Shown: in pieces, positions 8,692 to 19,414 of the stretch
How the letters are laid out: each line of letters begins with the position of its first letter
Numbering within the stretch: the first letter of the stretch is position 1
Assembly: GCF_009695815.1 (NCBI RefSeq)
Contig: NZ_VUNE01000003.1
Location: forward strand, 1 to 64,000
Reading direction: 5' to 3'
From: Peptostreptococcus porci
GTDB lineage: Bacteria > Bacillota > Clostridia > Peptostreptococcales > Peptostreptococcaceae
Length of the DNA: 64,000 bases
Program-made: the position numbers and the translations under genes
The notes under the pieces: generated by a model
The model's input: the letters and a program-made list of their open reading frames with translations, nothing else
Told to the model about the DNA's origin: nothing
Databases searched by the model: none

Positions 8692-10065
8692 TTATTTTTC
8701 ACTATCAATTTCCCTTTTTTTCTGCACCCAGCCTTCTTTGATAACCTGTCTTTGCCTTGCAATTCCAAGAGATCCAGCAGGTATATCATCGGTTATTGTA
8801 GAGCCGGTTGCTATAAAAGCATCCTTTTTCACAACTACAGGAGCTACCAAATTCGAATTAGAACCGATAAATGCATCATCCTCAACAACAGATTTGAACT
8901 TATTCTTTCCGTCGTAGTTTACGAACACCACACCACAACCGACATTTACTCTTTCACCTACTTGTGCATCTCCTATGTACGATAGATGTGATGCTTTTGA
9001 GCCATCCCCAAAACTTGCATTTTTGACTTCGACAAAGTCGCCAATCTTACATTCGTTACCAATATTTGAGTTCGGTCTTAAATACGCATAAGGTCCCACA
9101 TTTGTATCTTCTCCTACAATTGATTTAATCACCTCAGATTTTTTTACGGTAGTCCTGTCGCCAATTGTCGAATCAGATATACCAGTTTGAGGTCCGATTA
9201 CACAGTTCGACCCAATGACTGTTTTCCCAGAAATCATACATCCTGGAAGAATTACAGTATCAGCACCAATATCTACTCCCGCATCAATATATGTAGAATC
9301 TGTATCGATAATAGTTACACCATTTATCATATGCTGTTCATTGATCCTTCTTCTCATTATTCTTTCTGCATCAGAAAGCTGTACTCTCGAATTAACTCCC
9401 ATCAATTCTTCAATAGTCGCTCCCAAATAGGCATCTGCTCTTCCTCCCATATTTCTAATAATTTCTATAGTATCTGGCAGGTAGTATTCGCCCTGTGCAT
9501 TATTATTTCCGACATATTGTAGAGAATCTTTTAAAAACGCTCCATTAAAGCAATATATACCCGAATTTATTTCTCTGACAGATTTCTCTTGCTCTGAAGC
9601 ATCTTTTTGCTCCACTATTTTCATAAATTCATTGCTCGAATCTCTGATTACTCTTCCGTATCCAGTTGGATCATCTACTTCAGTAGTAAGAACTGTTACA
9701 GCATTGTCGTTTTGATCATGATGCTTAAAAAACTCGACCAATGTTTCTTCACTTATCAATGGTGTATCTCCACAGAGAACAACCACTGTGTCTGCATCAT
9801 CAATATAGTCATTCGCCATCATCACTGCATGAGCCGTTCCAAGCTGCTCCTCTTGGATTGCAATCTTAACATCATCGCTTAAAACCTCTTTGACAGCATC
9901 AATTCCATGTCCCAAAATAACTATCGTTTCATCAACACCAGCAGATTTTGATGTATCTATTACGTGATTTACCATTTCTTTACCACAAACCTTGTGTACA
10001 ACCTTTGGATAAGTTGATTTCATTCTAGTTCCTTTTCCAGCCGCAAGTATTATAGACTTTTTCAT
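8692..10065 (-). CDS. glmU: Bifunctional GlmU: GlcN-1-P acetyltransferase / GlcNAc-1-P uridyltransferase
   Basis: 457 aa. The N-terminal nucleotidyltransferase (about 1-230) starts with ILAAGKGTRMKS and includes CGDTPLISEE. The C-terminal left-handed beta-helix (about 250-440) has hexapeptide-type repeats, GPYAYLRPNSNIG and VFVNYDGKNK near the acetyltransferase site. GlmU makes UDP-GlcNAc, the entry substrate for peptidoglycan. SD GGAGG is 6 nt before the ATG. It precedes prs. Confidence 0.97.
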   Translation of the reverse strand: MKKSIILAAGKGTRMKSTYPKVVHKVCGKEMVNHVIDTSKSAGVDETIVILGHGIDAVKEVLSDDVKIAIQEEQLGTAHAVMMANDYIDDADTVVVLCGDTPLISEETLVEFFKHHDQNDNAVTVLTTEVDDPTGYGRVIRDSSNEFMKIVEQKDASEQEKSVREINSGIYCFNGAFLKDSLQYVGNNNAQGEYYLPDTIEIIRNMGGRADAYLGATIEELMGVNSRVQLSDAERIMRRRINEQHMINGVTIIDTDSTYIDAGVDIGADTVILPGCMISGKTVIGSNCVIGPQTGISDSTIGDRTTVKKSEVIKSIVGEDTNVGPYAYLRPNSNIGNECKIGDFVEVKNASFGDGSKASHLSYIGDAQVGERVNVGCGVVFVNYDGKNKFKSVVEDDAFIGSNSNLVAPVVVKKDAFIATGSTITDDIPAGSLGIARQRQVIKEGWVQKKREIDSEK

Positions 10066-10162
10066 ATTTCCTCCAAAAAAGTATTATTATTTTATATATC
10101 AATATTAAACCTTTTAATTAAAACATTTGTATTAATCAATATACGCTATATCCTATATTATA

Positions 10163-10807
10163 TCATATTACGACTGCTCTTTGCCCCATTTGATAATATA
10201 ATTTTGTAAATTGAAGTACACTGATCTCTCTTTTACCTTTAATCGGATCTACAACTTTAACTTTTCCCATATTGGTACCCTCTACAACAATGCAATGAAG
10301 ATTTGAATACAGTCTATTTTCCTTACCGTTTTGATCGATATATTTACCGCTTCCAAATTCCGGAGCCTTATCGTCCAAAGTGTACCAAACCGCTACCGGC
10401 TTTTTCCATATCACTACATTTGACAGCACTCCAAGTATTGACATTCCAGTTTTGTCTTTTGCATTTGTCGATACTCCCATCTTTTTGAAATATTCATTTG
10501 CTGCATCTGTAATCGGTGACGCATAGCAATAATATCCATTTTTATACGGACTTCCTATATATGCCTTGTTAGGATCTGCATTTGTAAATCCAGTTTTTTT
10601 CAAAAAACTGTCCATATTTTCTTTTGATACGTTATAACCATTGTAATTCATCAACATAGTGAGCGATGTTATCTCACAACCATTCGGCATATTTGGATAT
10701 TGCCCTATGTAATTTACATTTAACTGTCTATTTGGAACTGTAAAATATATTGATATTGCTATCAACAAAACCAGTCCAATTTTTAAAATATTTCCTATAG
10801 TTTTCAT
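10163..10807 (-). CDS. Secreted or membrane-anchored C39-like cysteine peptidase
   Basis: 214 aa. One hydrophobic segment near the N-terminus (about residues 8-24) suggests a signal anchor. The remaining domain matches the C39_2 (papain-like) pattern: catalytic Cys in MPNGCEITSLTMLMNY, His in NLHCIVVEG and Asp in VKVVDPIKG. Such proteins are common in clostridial envelopes, but substrates are generally unknown. It is a monocistronic gene with SD GAGAGGA and no peptide-exporter domains, so it is not a bacteriocin transporter. Confidence 0.8.
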   Translation of the reverse strand: MKTIGNILKIGLVLLIAISIYFTVPNRQLNVNYIGQYPNMPNGCEITSLTMLMNYNGYNVSKENMDSFLKKTGFTNADPNKAYIGSPYKNGYYCYASPITDAANEYFKKMGVSTNAKDKTGMSILGVLSNVVIWKKPVAVWYTLDDKAPEFGSGKYIDQNGKENRLYSNLHCIVVEGTNMGKVKVVDPIKGKREISVLQFTKLYYQMGQRAVVI

Positions 10808-10908
10808 AGTTCTTATCCTCTCTAGTATTTTCCATTATTATTATTGGATTTAATTCGAGTATTTCAACAGTATAGATTATTATCATTAATTAAAGCATAA
10901 CAAAATAA

Positions 10909-10943
10909 GGACAGATACTACCTTAATTAGGTAAAATCTGTCC
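10909..10943 (-). terminator. Intrinsic terminator after groEL
   Basis: GGACAGAT...TACCT-aatta-AGGTA...ATCTGTCC hairpin (10909-10943) followed by TTATTTTG on the minus strand, about 90 bp after the groEL stop. The rest of 10808-11035 shows no gene. Confidence 0.78.
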
Positions 10944-11035
10944 AAAAACAATCTATATTCAAATGCAATCACAATTTAAACGAAGCCACGAAATTCTACA
11001 ACTTCACTTATCGATATATATACAGCTTCATTTGA

Positions 11036-12655
<1,620 letters not shown>

Positions 12656-12832
12656 TTATACCACTCCCTTTTTATCAAATTTGTTCTTAATTACATTATT
12701 TTACTGTATATTTTTAGTATATTTTTTATTTACTACACTTTTCATAATTAGTATAGTTGTACTATACATAATAAATCATTTTATCAGATTGTTCTTATAT
12801 ATTGTTCTCAGCATATTTTTCTCAATATATTT

Positions 12833-13114
12833 TTAGCAGATTACTCCTACTACATCTTCTTGTTTCAAAACAATGAACTCTTCATTATCTAATTTTACTT
12901 CTGTACCTGCATATTTATTGTATATTACCTTGTCACCAACGGACAATTCCATTTGAACTTCTTTTCCATCAACTATTCCTGATCCGACGGCTACTACCTC
13001 TGCAAACTGTGGAACCTCTTTAGCTGCACCAGTCAATATTATTCCGCTAGCAGTCTTTTCCTCTGCTTCGACCTTTTTCAAAACTACTCTGTCACCCAAT
13101 GGCTTAATCTTCAT
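12833..13114 (-). CDS. groS: Co-chaperonin GroES
   Basis: 93 aa, normal size. It begins [14 protein letters not shown] and contains the mobile loop segment [16 protein letters not shown] and [18 protein letters not shown] strong GGAGGTAAATTGCT SD precedes the ATG. A CIRCE-like operator lies about 90 bp upstream, so groES-groEL is probably controlled by HrcA. Confidence 0.97.
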   Translation of the reverse strand: MKIKPLGDRVVLKKVEAEEKTASGIILTGAAKEVPQFAEVVAVGSGIVDGKEVQMELSVGDKVIYNKYAGTEVKLDNEEFIVLKQEDVVGVIC

Positions 13115-13203
13115 AGCAATTTACCTCCAATTTCTAGATCGCAATACTTAAATCTCAACGACCATTTTAATGTGATATTTATACTTATTATTAATTTTTA
13201 TTA

Positions 13204-13230
13204 TTAGCACTCTATAACTTCAACTGCTAA
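13204..13230. promoter_or_regulatory. CIRCE operator (HrcA binding site), one half degenerate
   Basis: TTAGCACTC, nine bases, then AACTGCTAA. The left arm matches the CIRCE consensus exactly; the right arm matches GAGTGCTAA at 7 of 9 positions. Spacing is exactly nine. It lies upstream of groES on the minus strand. Confidence 0.8.
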
Positions 13231-13292
13231 TAGTATATTCTTACAACCTTAACTTTTTCTTAAAATTTTGATATATATCAATATGTATTAAT

Positions 13293-14240
13293 CTACTTTC
13301 CTAGGTCTAATTCCCTCATATAATAGAACAGATATTGCTGTGCAAATCCCGCATTTTCACCAAACAGATTCATACCATAGCTTCTCATTTTTGGCAAACT
13401 CATCTCATCAGCACCATAAAATTCCTGCATAACTCTTTTTACCCATACATCTACTGGAAAAGAGTTGTATTTTCTATATCCAAACAAGGCTATACAATCG
13501 GCAACCTTAGCTCCAACGCCTTTAAACTTCATCAACTCCTTGTGACATATATCTGACTCAAAATCATAAAACTCATTAATATCCACACCATTGACTACAT
13601 CATTTGTAGTAGAAAAAATATACTTATCTCTAAATCCAGTCTTGCAATCTCTCAAATCATCAATGCTAGCCTTTGACAATTCTTCCGGAGTAGGGAACGC
13701 ATAATATTTTTTCCCCCTAAATTCACCTATCTCCCTACCGTATCGCTCTGAAATATTGGCTATGGCTCTCTGAATCATCGGAATTCTATTGTTTGAAGAA
13801 ATAATAAATGAAATCAACATTTCCCAACAGTCCTGCTGTAAAATTCTTATCCCCCAGCCAAAATCGACTGCCTTGTTTAAGTTTTCATCAAAACCAGACA
13901 ATTCATATTTTAGCTTTGAGTAATCTCTTCCTAGATCAAAATAGTCAAACCAAATATTTTTAAAATCCTCTATATTAGTATTTTCAAATACAATATCATC
14001 ACCAGCATTGCTTACATTAATTACTTTACCCTTTGCAACGCCCGTATATGATCCATCATCTTCTCTTATCCATCTAAAGCATTGACCGCAATCGAAAATA
14101 TGCTGAGGTAAAAAATCTTTTACATCCTTCAAAATAATCTTATTTCCTTCAATTATCAGCTTATAATCGTCAAGTTTCAAATCATTTCCTCTTAAATCTG
14201 CGTTTATCTTAACCTCTGACTTATCTTTCAATTTTGACAC
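13293..14240 (-). CDS. ogg: OGG1-type 8-oxoguanine DNA glycosylase/AP lyase
   Basis: 315 aa. The N-terminal domain has FDCGQCFRW, typical of the OGG1/AlkA fold. The helix-hairpin-helix with catalytic residues reads FKGVGAKVADCIALF (Lys) followed by FPVDVWVKRVM (Asp). It should excise 8-oxoguanine and nick the AP site. The start is a GTG with SD GGGGTGA 7 nt upstream. It is between the Gls24 operon and groES. The NUDIX protein encoded at 41401-41856 could act in the same oxidised-guanine defence, though that is inference. Confidence 0.88.
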   Translation of the reverse strand: MSKLKDKSEVKINADLRGNDLKLDDYKLIIEGNKIILKDVKDFLPQHIFDCGQCFRWIREDDGSYTGVAKGKVINVSNAGDDIVFENTNIEDFKNIWFDYFDLGRDYSKLKYELSGFDENLNKAVDFGWGIRILQQDCWEMLISFIISSNNRIPMIQRAIANISERYGREIGEFRGKKYYAFPTPEELSKASIDDLRDCKTGFRDKYIFSTTNDVVNGVDINEFYDFESDICHKELMKFKGVGAKVADCIALFGYRKYNSFPVDVWVKRVMQEFYGADEMSLPKMRSYGMNLFGENAGFAQQYLFYYMRELDLGK

Positions 14241-14311
14241 AAAATCACCCCTATTTTAATATATTTGAACAAAGTTCTACATCTAAGTATATACCAATTT
14301 TAGCATAAACC

Positions 14312-14348
14312 AAAACAAAGCAACCATACAAATTTGCACAGTTGCTTT
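14312..14348 (-). terminator. Terminator after the Gls24 operon
   Basis: AAAGCAAC/GTTGCTTT perfect 8-bp stem (14317-14324 with 14341-14348). T-rich runs flank it on both strands (TTTGTTTT on minus), just 13 bp after the gls24 stop. Confidence 0.78.
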
Positions 14349-14360
14349 ATTTTTTCAAAA

Positions 14361-14744
14361 CTATTTATCAGATAATTCTTTGAACGTTTCAGAATTTACG
14401 ACATCTTCAATTTTTGCATTTACTTCAACAACCTTCAAACCTGTCATAGTGAAAACTTGGTCTGTAATAAGTGCCTTTACCTCTGCATACTTTTCTCTGG
14501 CATTTTTACCAAATTCCAAAACCAATCTCAGATCTACAGCAACTTCAGTTTCCCCTACCTCAACGTTAATACCCAGACTTCCGCTAGATTTTCCTACAAG
14601 GGAAAATCCACCACCACTTTTGACTATCGCAACACCTTCGACATTTTTCACAGCCATATCAACTATCTTTGAAATAACCTGACCGTCAAAAGTCAATTTT
14701 CCATTGTCTATTACCTCAACTACAGTGTTCTCATTATTTTCCAT
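14361..14744 (-). CDS. Asp23/Gls24 family envelope stress protein
   Basis: 127 aa, standard length. It has the family pattern GKLTFDGQVISKIVDMAVKNVEGVA near the N-terminus and VEVGETEVAVDLRLVLEFG in the middle. In staphylococci Asp23 coats the membrane through the anchor AmaP; here amaP is two genes upstream in the same operon, so the same arrangement is likely. Soluble, no signal peptide. Confidence 0.92.
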   Translation of the reverse strand: MENNENTVVEVIDNGKLTFDGQVISKIVDMAVKNVEGVAIVKSGGGFSLVGKSSGSLGINVEVGETEVAVDLRLVLEFGKNAREKYAEVKALITDQVFTMTGLKVVEVNAKIEDVVNSETFKELSDK

Positions 14745-14755
14745 AAATAATCCTC

Positions 14756-15265
14756 CTACCTAAACTTTCTCACCACAATTTCTATTAATCTCATCAATCT
14801 CGAATTTCCGTCAAAATATTGACCGACAATATTTGAAGCTAGAACGACTACAAAAATAAGTAAAGATTTCTTAAAACCAATCAACAATATCAATATTGAA
14901 AAAATAATTCCTATAAATGTCCACTTAAAGGTGTTTGGTTTTCCTCCGTATGACTTCATTACAAACTCGTCAATCACCCAATCTGAAATATCATCCTTAT
15001 CATATTTCTTTCTATTAGAATTGTTTCTAAAGCTTTCTTCTCCAAAATCAGTGCTATAGCCAGAATCGAAATCTACATCATCTCTATCAATTTTTCTGTA
15101 TACTTCCTCAAAATACTCATCATCTAAATCATTCGGATTCTCTATAGTATCCTTATTGTCAAAGGAAGTGTTACTGTTTTCAAAAATCACCTTACTCTTG
15201 AAAGTCGGCTTGGACGATTCGTCAAAATCAACAATATGATAGTTTTCATCAAACAATATTTTCAC
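14756..15265 (-). CDS. DUF2273-like small membrane protein with long acidic N-terminal extension
   Basis: 169 aa. The C-terminal 55 residues match the DUF2273 pattern seen in Asp23/AmaP operons: FKWTFIGIIFSILILLIGF and ILFVVVLASNIVGQYFDG-like hydrophobic helices. The first 110 residues are hydrophilic and acidic (DDEYFEEVYRKIDRDDVDFD) and unlike the usual DUF2273 protein of about 60 aa. The annotated GTG start abuts the SD AAGGGGG, so the TTG three codons later (15256) has better spacing. It lies between amaP and gls24. Confidence 0.75.
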   Translation of the reverse strand: MKILFDENYHIVDFDESSKPTFKSKVIFENSNTSFDNKDTIENPNDLDDEYFEEVYRKIDRDDVDFDSGYSTDFGEESFRNNSNRKKYDKDDISDWVIDEFVMKSYGGKPNTFKWTFIGIIFSILILLIGFKKSLLIFVVVLASNIVGQYFDGNSRLMRLIEIVVRKFR

Positions 15266-15269
15266 CCCC

Positions 15270-15857
15270 TTAATTTATAGTCCTACTCCTACCTTTATTA
15301 TCAATGCCATTTTCAGCTTTGTTTTCAACCTCAAAAACCTTTATATTTACCTCATCGACTGCTATTCCAAGAAAGCTTTCCAGCTCATTGTTTACATCGT
15401 CCTGCAATACACTACAAAACTCCCCAAGATTAACGTCGACAAGCAAATTTTTATCTATACCGCAATTTACAGTGACATATATATTTTGCTTTCCATCCTT
15501 TGTTTTCAATTCTATTGTAGAATCTACTTGGAAAACCTCGTCATGTGAACCTACAGCTCCTTGCACGACGTTTTTCACAGCATCAACCGATACTTCAAGA
15601 GATGTATCGCCATCATTCAGTTGAATAAACTTTGCCAATTGTTTCTTTTTTATGGAACTCATCATTTTCACAATTATAAAAATTAATGAAATCACTGATA
15701 AAACCGTTACAATTCCATATAAATACTCACTTAACGTTGGAAAACTCTCATAAATCACGCCATAAACTGTATCAAATGAAACTACATTCAAAAGCAGTAT
15801 TGTCAATATTATTATTAAATAACAAATTATATCAATAGCTCTCTTAAATCGTGTCAT
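15270..15857 (-). CDS. amaP: Alkaline shock membrane anchor protein AmaP
   Basis: 195 aa from the ATG at 15857, chosen because SD AGGTGG is 7 nt upstream; a longer frame to 15887 lacks an SD. Two N-terminal TM helices (about 8-30 and 45-67) are followed by a cytoplasmic domain with VSVDAVKNVVQGAVGSHDEV and YVTVNCGIDKNLLVDV, typical of AmaP. It anchors Asp23/Gls24 at the membrane. It is first in a three-gene operon. Confidence 0.88.
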   Translation of the reverse strand: MTRFKRAIDIICYLIIILTILLLNVVSFDTVYGVIYESFPTLSEYLYGIVTVLSVISLIFIIVKMMSSIKKKQLAKFIQLNDGDTSLEVSVDAVKNVVQGAVGSHDEVFQVDSTIELKTKDGKQNIYVTVNCGIDKNLLVDVNLGEFCSVLQDDVNNELESFLGIAVDEVNIKVFEVENKAENGIDNKGRSRTIN

Positions 15858-16013
15858 AAAACACCACCTATTCTTATTCAAATACACTAATTACAGTATA
15901 ACACGATATCATTTGTATCGTAAAGAATTATATACGAAAAAAGCCATAGGAATTATCCTAAAGCTTTTTTCTTCTGTTAAATTAATATTATTTTATCTTT
16001 GTGTATTTTACGC

Positions 16014-17900
16014 TTATTTATCATTTTTCTTGAATAGTATAAGAGCTGCTCCCACTAAACTACTCAATCCCATTAATGACGTAGCAATTGAATGTTGAAT
16101 ACCCATCTGAGGAAGCATCTTCTTTTTAATATTCTTTGGTGCTTCGTTCGTCTTGTCCGACATTCTGTTTTTATTATTTTCCTTCTTTGGTGCTTCATTC
16201 ATTTTATTCTTGTTTGAGTCACCTTTTTTGTTCATATCATCCTTTTGAGGAGACTTCATTTCAGGTTTCTTCATCTCAGGATTGTTATTTTCAGGTTTCT
16301 TGTTTTCTGTCTTTTCCTTGCTGTCAGACTTTGGTTCTATAACTCTAGGCTTTAGACTATCTTTATTAGCATTTGGTGCCATTACCTTTGGCTTTTCATT
16401 TTTCTTTTCCTCTATTTTTGGCTTATTTTCCTTTGGCATTTTTGCTTCTGGTTTCTTTTCTACCTTTGGCTTATTTGTCTCAGGCATTTTTGCTTCAGGC
16501 TTCTTTTCAATTTTCTTTTCTACCTCCGGCTTCTTTTCCTTTGGCGATTTTGGTTCTGCCTTTGGTTTCACAGGAGGTTTATCTTCCTTATCTTTCTTTG
16601 GTGCTTCTGGATTACTTGGCTTTTCAGGATCTTTTGGTTTTTCTGGTTCTACCATTGGACTCTGAGGATTATTTTTAATTCCATCCCATGAGAAAGGACC
16701 ATCCTTATCAACTGAAAGTCCATCTAACAGCTCTCTAACTGTTTTATCATAATCAGCTTCAGAAAGATAATCAATACCGCTAATTAACAATTTAATAATG
16801 TTGTTCTTAGTTGTTTCATCAAGCCCATCTATTCTATCTCTAAGGATATTAGAAACTTCATCTCTATTATTTCTTACCTTGCTTATTTTTTCTTTGATTT
16901 CCATCCTATTTTTCCAGTATTTACCTCGTTCTTCTGGTGCAGATTCATCAGATTTTTCATTTTCCATTTCTTTATTAGACTTAGGATTATTATTCTTTTC
17001 TTTTTCTTTTCTTGCCAATTCATCTTGTTGTTTTGCTTTTTCTAATATTGAATTCAGATTTCTTTCAAGGTCTTCCAAATTAATTTTTCCCACTTTATCT
17101 CCTTCAATATTGTCTTTAACAGCTTGTCTTTTTTCCTCTGGCAAATCCTTAAGTTCTTCTAACTTTTTCAAAGCATCATCTATTAGTTTTTCTTTTTTTT
17201 CTTTTCTAGCTGATTCATCTTGTTGTTTTGCTAATTCTAATATCGAATTTAGATTGTTTTTAAGTTTTTCCAAGCTAATTGTTCCGACTCCATCACCTTC
17301 AATATTAGTTTTAACAGTTTTTCTTTTTTCCTCTGGCAAGTCCTTTAGTTCTTCTAACTTTTTCAAAGCATCATCTATTAGTTTTTTCTTTTCTTCGCTG
17401 TCATTAATCTTTTCACCTGTCATCTTTTCTTTCAAAGGTTCAAGTTTTATCTTATCTGTCTCTTTATCACTATTTATTGTTACACCACCATTACTCAATG
17501 GATTTCTTGAATCAAAAGTATTCCCTTGAATACTTAACTTATCTGAGCTATTATCTTCTGTTGTCGCTGAATTACTTTCTGAACCAGTATTGCTAGTAAG
17601 CGCCTCTGGTTTCGGACTTTCTTCCTTATTTCTCGAAAGTGAGCTTACAGTAATCGAATTTGTACTTATCGGACTTGTACTTACAGAACTACTTTCACCC
17701 ACACTTGTAGAACCACCACTCATAGTTGTTGTATCTACACTATTACTACTTGTAATATTAACATCTTTTTCTTCCGCTCTCACTGAGTTTGTAATTCCAA
17801 TGCTTCCTACTACCGCTGCTGTTATTATTACAGTTGTTGCAGTTCTCTTAATATTGTTACTTAATCTGCTCTCGTTGCTCTTTCTTTCCTTTCTAGTCAT
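16014..17900 (-). CDS. Surface protein: two GA-like modules, Pro/Lys-rich stalk, LPQMG tail
   Basis: 628 aa from the ATG with SD GTGGGG eight bases upstream. The signal peptide ends at about VRAEE. A Ser/Thr-rich linker follows, then two tandem modules of about 65 aa sharing KLIDDALKKLEELKDLPEEK and NLNSIL.. AKQQDE, helical and reminiscent of GA-type albumin-binding modules (inference). Next comes a domain (SNILRDRIDGLDETT to FSWDGI) that is also found in the protein at 25444. Then a long Pro/Lys/Glu-rich stalk likely spans the wall. The end reads LPQMG, a hydrophobic stretch and KKNDK, a sortase signal with Met in place of Thr. Confidence 0.85.
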   Translation of the reverse strand: MTRKERKSNESRLSNNIKRTATTVIITAAVVGSIGITNSVRAEEKDVNITSSNSVDTTTMSGGSTSVGESSSVSTSPISTNSITVSSLSRNKEESPKPEALTSNTGSESNSATTEDNSSDKLSIQGNTFDSRNPLSNGGVTINSDKETDKIKLEPLKEKMTGEKINDSEEKKKLIDDALKKLEELKDLPEEKRKTVKTNIEGDGVGTISLEKLKNNLNSILELAKQQDESARKEKKEKLIDDALKKLEELKDLPEEKRQAVKDNIEGDKVGKINLEDLERNLNSILEKAKQQDELARKEKEKNNNPKSNKEMENEKSDESAPEERGKYWKNRMEIKEKISKVRNNRDEVSNILRDRIDGLDETTKNNIIKLLISGIDYLSEADYDKTVRELLDGLSVDKDGPFSWDGIKNNPQSPMVEPEKPKDPEKPSNPEAPKKDKEDKPPVKPKAEPKSPKEKKPEVEKKIEKKPEAKMPETNKPKVEKKPEAKMPKENKPKIEEKKNEKPKVMAPNANKDSLKPRVIEPKSDSKEKTENKKPENNNPEMKKPEMKSPQKDDMNKKGDSNKNKMNEAPKKENNKNRMSDKTNEAPKNIKKKMLPQMGIQHSIATSLMGLSSLVGAALILFKKNDK

Positions 17901-18202
17901 AATCATTACCCCACTTCAAAATCATAATTACATTTGCATTTCAATTTAAAAAATCATTAAATTATTTCGTTACCATTATTATCTTATACTAGAGTAATAG
18001 TAAACTAAATTAAAGTCAAGCGATTTAAGAGAACCTTACGCTTTATTAATCCATTCTTAAACTTATCTTAATAATTTCTTTAATAATAAAGATTTTCTTA
18101 AAAATCTAGCCACATTTTCCTAACTATTCAACTTCCAAATATTTACAATATAGAAAACGTTCTACCTTTATTTTCCACAAAAATTATAACAACATAAAAG
18201 CA
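17901..18202 (-). promoter_or_regulatory. Upstream region of the surface-protein gene
   Basis: No gene. The minus strand carries a block (about 18012-18048) reading AATAAAGCGTAAGG ... TTGACTTT that aligns with the upstream region of the surface genes at 26130 and 27182, which share AATAATGCGTAAG and GACTTT. The -10 is not as clear as in those two. Confidence 0.4.
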
Positions 18203-18255
18203 TAAAAAAAGAACTCACAATATCCGTATTTCTTGCCATTAGAATATGCGAGTCC
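18203..18255 (-). terminator. Intrinsic terminator after prsA-like gene
   Basis: Long hairpin (GGACTCGCATATTC with GGATATTGTGAGTTC, one bulge and a few G-U pairs) followed by seven T residues on the minus strand, about 45 bp after the stop codon. Confidence 0.78.
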
Positions 18256-18298
18256 TTTTCATCAAAATCAACACAAATGTGATTTCGTTTTTATTTTA

Positions 18299-19396
18299 TT
18301 ATTTATCTTCAGATTTCTTTTCAGTTGTACTGCTATCAGTTGACTTACTGTCAGTTGATTTGCTGTCAGTTGATTTAGAATCAGTTGTAGATTTGTCATC
18401 ACTAGTAGTTGATTTCTTCACTTCTACAAACTTAATATCTTTTATCTTATCTTCATATTTTTCTACTGTAGAGCTTTCCTGAATCTTCTTTATTAATTCT
18501 TGTGCCTTTGTCTGTGTCAATTCTGACTTAAGTTCATCCTTGACATCATTATACTTTGAAGTCACTTTTTTGTTCACTTTGATTATATGGTAACCGTATT
18601 GAGATGCTACTGGCTTTGAAATTTCGCCTTCCTTTAGAGAAAATGCCACGTCTTCAAATTCTTTTACCATTTTACCCTTACCAAATTCTCCAAGACTTCC
18701 ACCATTTTGAGCTGATCCTGGATCTGCTGAATTTGCCTTTGCTAGCTTTGCAAAATCAGCACCATTTTTCAACTGGTTGTATAATTCATCTGCTTTCTTC
18801 TTAACCTCTGCCTTTTTCTCTTCTGTCATAGGTTTTCCACTAGCATCAGTAGTCGAAAGAAGTATATGAGATGCATCTACTTTTTCTTTGTTCTTTTCAT
18901 AGTATTCTTTTAGTTCTGTTTCTGTTGGCTCAGCTTTTTTAGCAACATAATTACTAAATGCTGTCATTATTGCAGCCTGCTCTCCATATTTCTTTAGTGC
19001 CTCTTCAGTCAAACCATCCTTGTCAAATGACGCTTTTTTTGTCTTGTCTGCTAAAGTTTTTTTCAAGTTATCATTGAATTGCTTCAACTGAGCTTCGTCT
19101 GCCTTTATGTTATTTTTTTCAGCATAATTTAAAACAATTCTACTTTGAACCATCTGGTTAAGTACATTTGCTTTAATTGAATTTTGGAAATCTGGGTTTT
19201 GCTTTTCAACCTGCTCCCATACCTTATCTCCATATTGCTGTTCCATTGCCCATTTGTTGAATTTTAGATTTTCTTCAAACTCCTGCTTAGTTATAGGCTT
19301 TCCATCTACTAATGCAACAGCGTCTTTTGTACTTGAACAAGCAACTGATGCAAATCCAATTGCAACGGCTGTTACTACTGATAATAATTTTTTCAC
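18299..19396 (-). CDS. prsA: PrsA-like foldase lipoprotein (parvulin PPIase)
   Basis: 365 aa. The lipobox is SVAC after a 19-residue signal, so it is a membrane-anchored lipoprotein outside the cell. SurA/PrsA-type N-terminal helical region, then a PPIC parvulin domain (VDASHILLSTTD, GGSLGEFGKGKMVKEFEDVA, YGYHIIKV). The C-terminus is a low-complexity tail of repeated DSKST units. PrsA folds exported proteins, which fits the nearby secreted proteins. The start is GTG with SD AGGAGG. It follows mfd by 18 bp in the same direction. Confidence 0.93.
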   Translation of the reverse strand: MKKLLSVVTAVAIGFASVACSSTKDAVALVDGKPITKQEFEENLKFNKWAMEQQYGDKVWEQVEKQNPDFQNSIKANVLNQMVQSRIVLNYAEKNNIKADEAQLKQFNDNLKKTLADKTKKASFDKDGLTEEALKKYGEQAAIMTAFSNYVAKKAEPTETELKEYYEKNKEKVDASHILLSTTDASGKPMTEEKKAEVKKKADELYNQLKNGADFAKLAKANSADPGSAQNGGSLGEFGKGKMVKEFEDVAFSLKEGEISKPVASQYGYHIIKVNKKVTSKYNDVKDELKSELTQTKAQELIKKIQESSTVEKYEDKIKDIKFVEVKKSTTSDDKSTTDSKSTDSKSTDSKSTDSSTTEKKSEDK

Positions 19397-19414
19397 TTAC
19401 TTTCCTCCTGTAAT

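Noticed and set aside
10163-10807. C39 peptidase as the leader protease of the RiPP locus
   Set aside because: It is 45 kb away with its own transcription unit and lacks transporter domains; no evidence links it.
16798-17529. 243-codon plus-strand open frame opposite the 16014 surface protein
   Set aside because: Low-complexity Phe/Ser composition mirrors Lys/Glu-rich coding on the minus strand; no SD.
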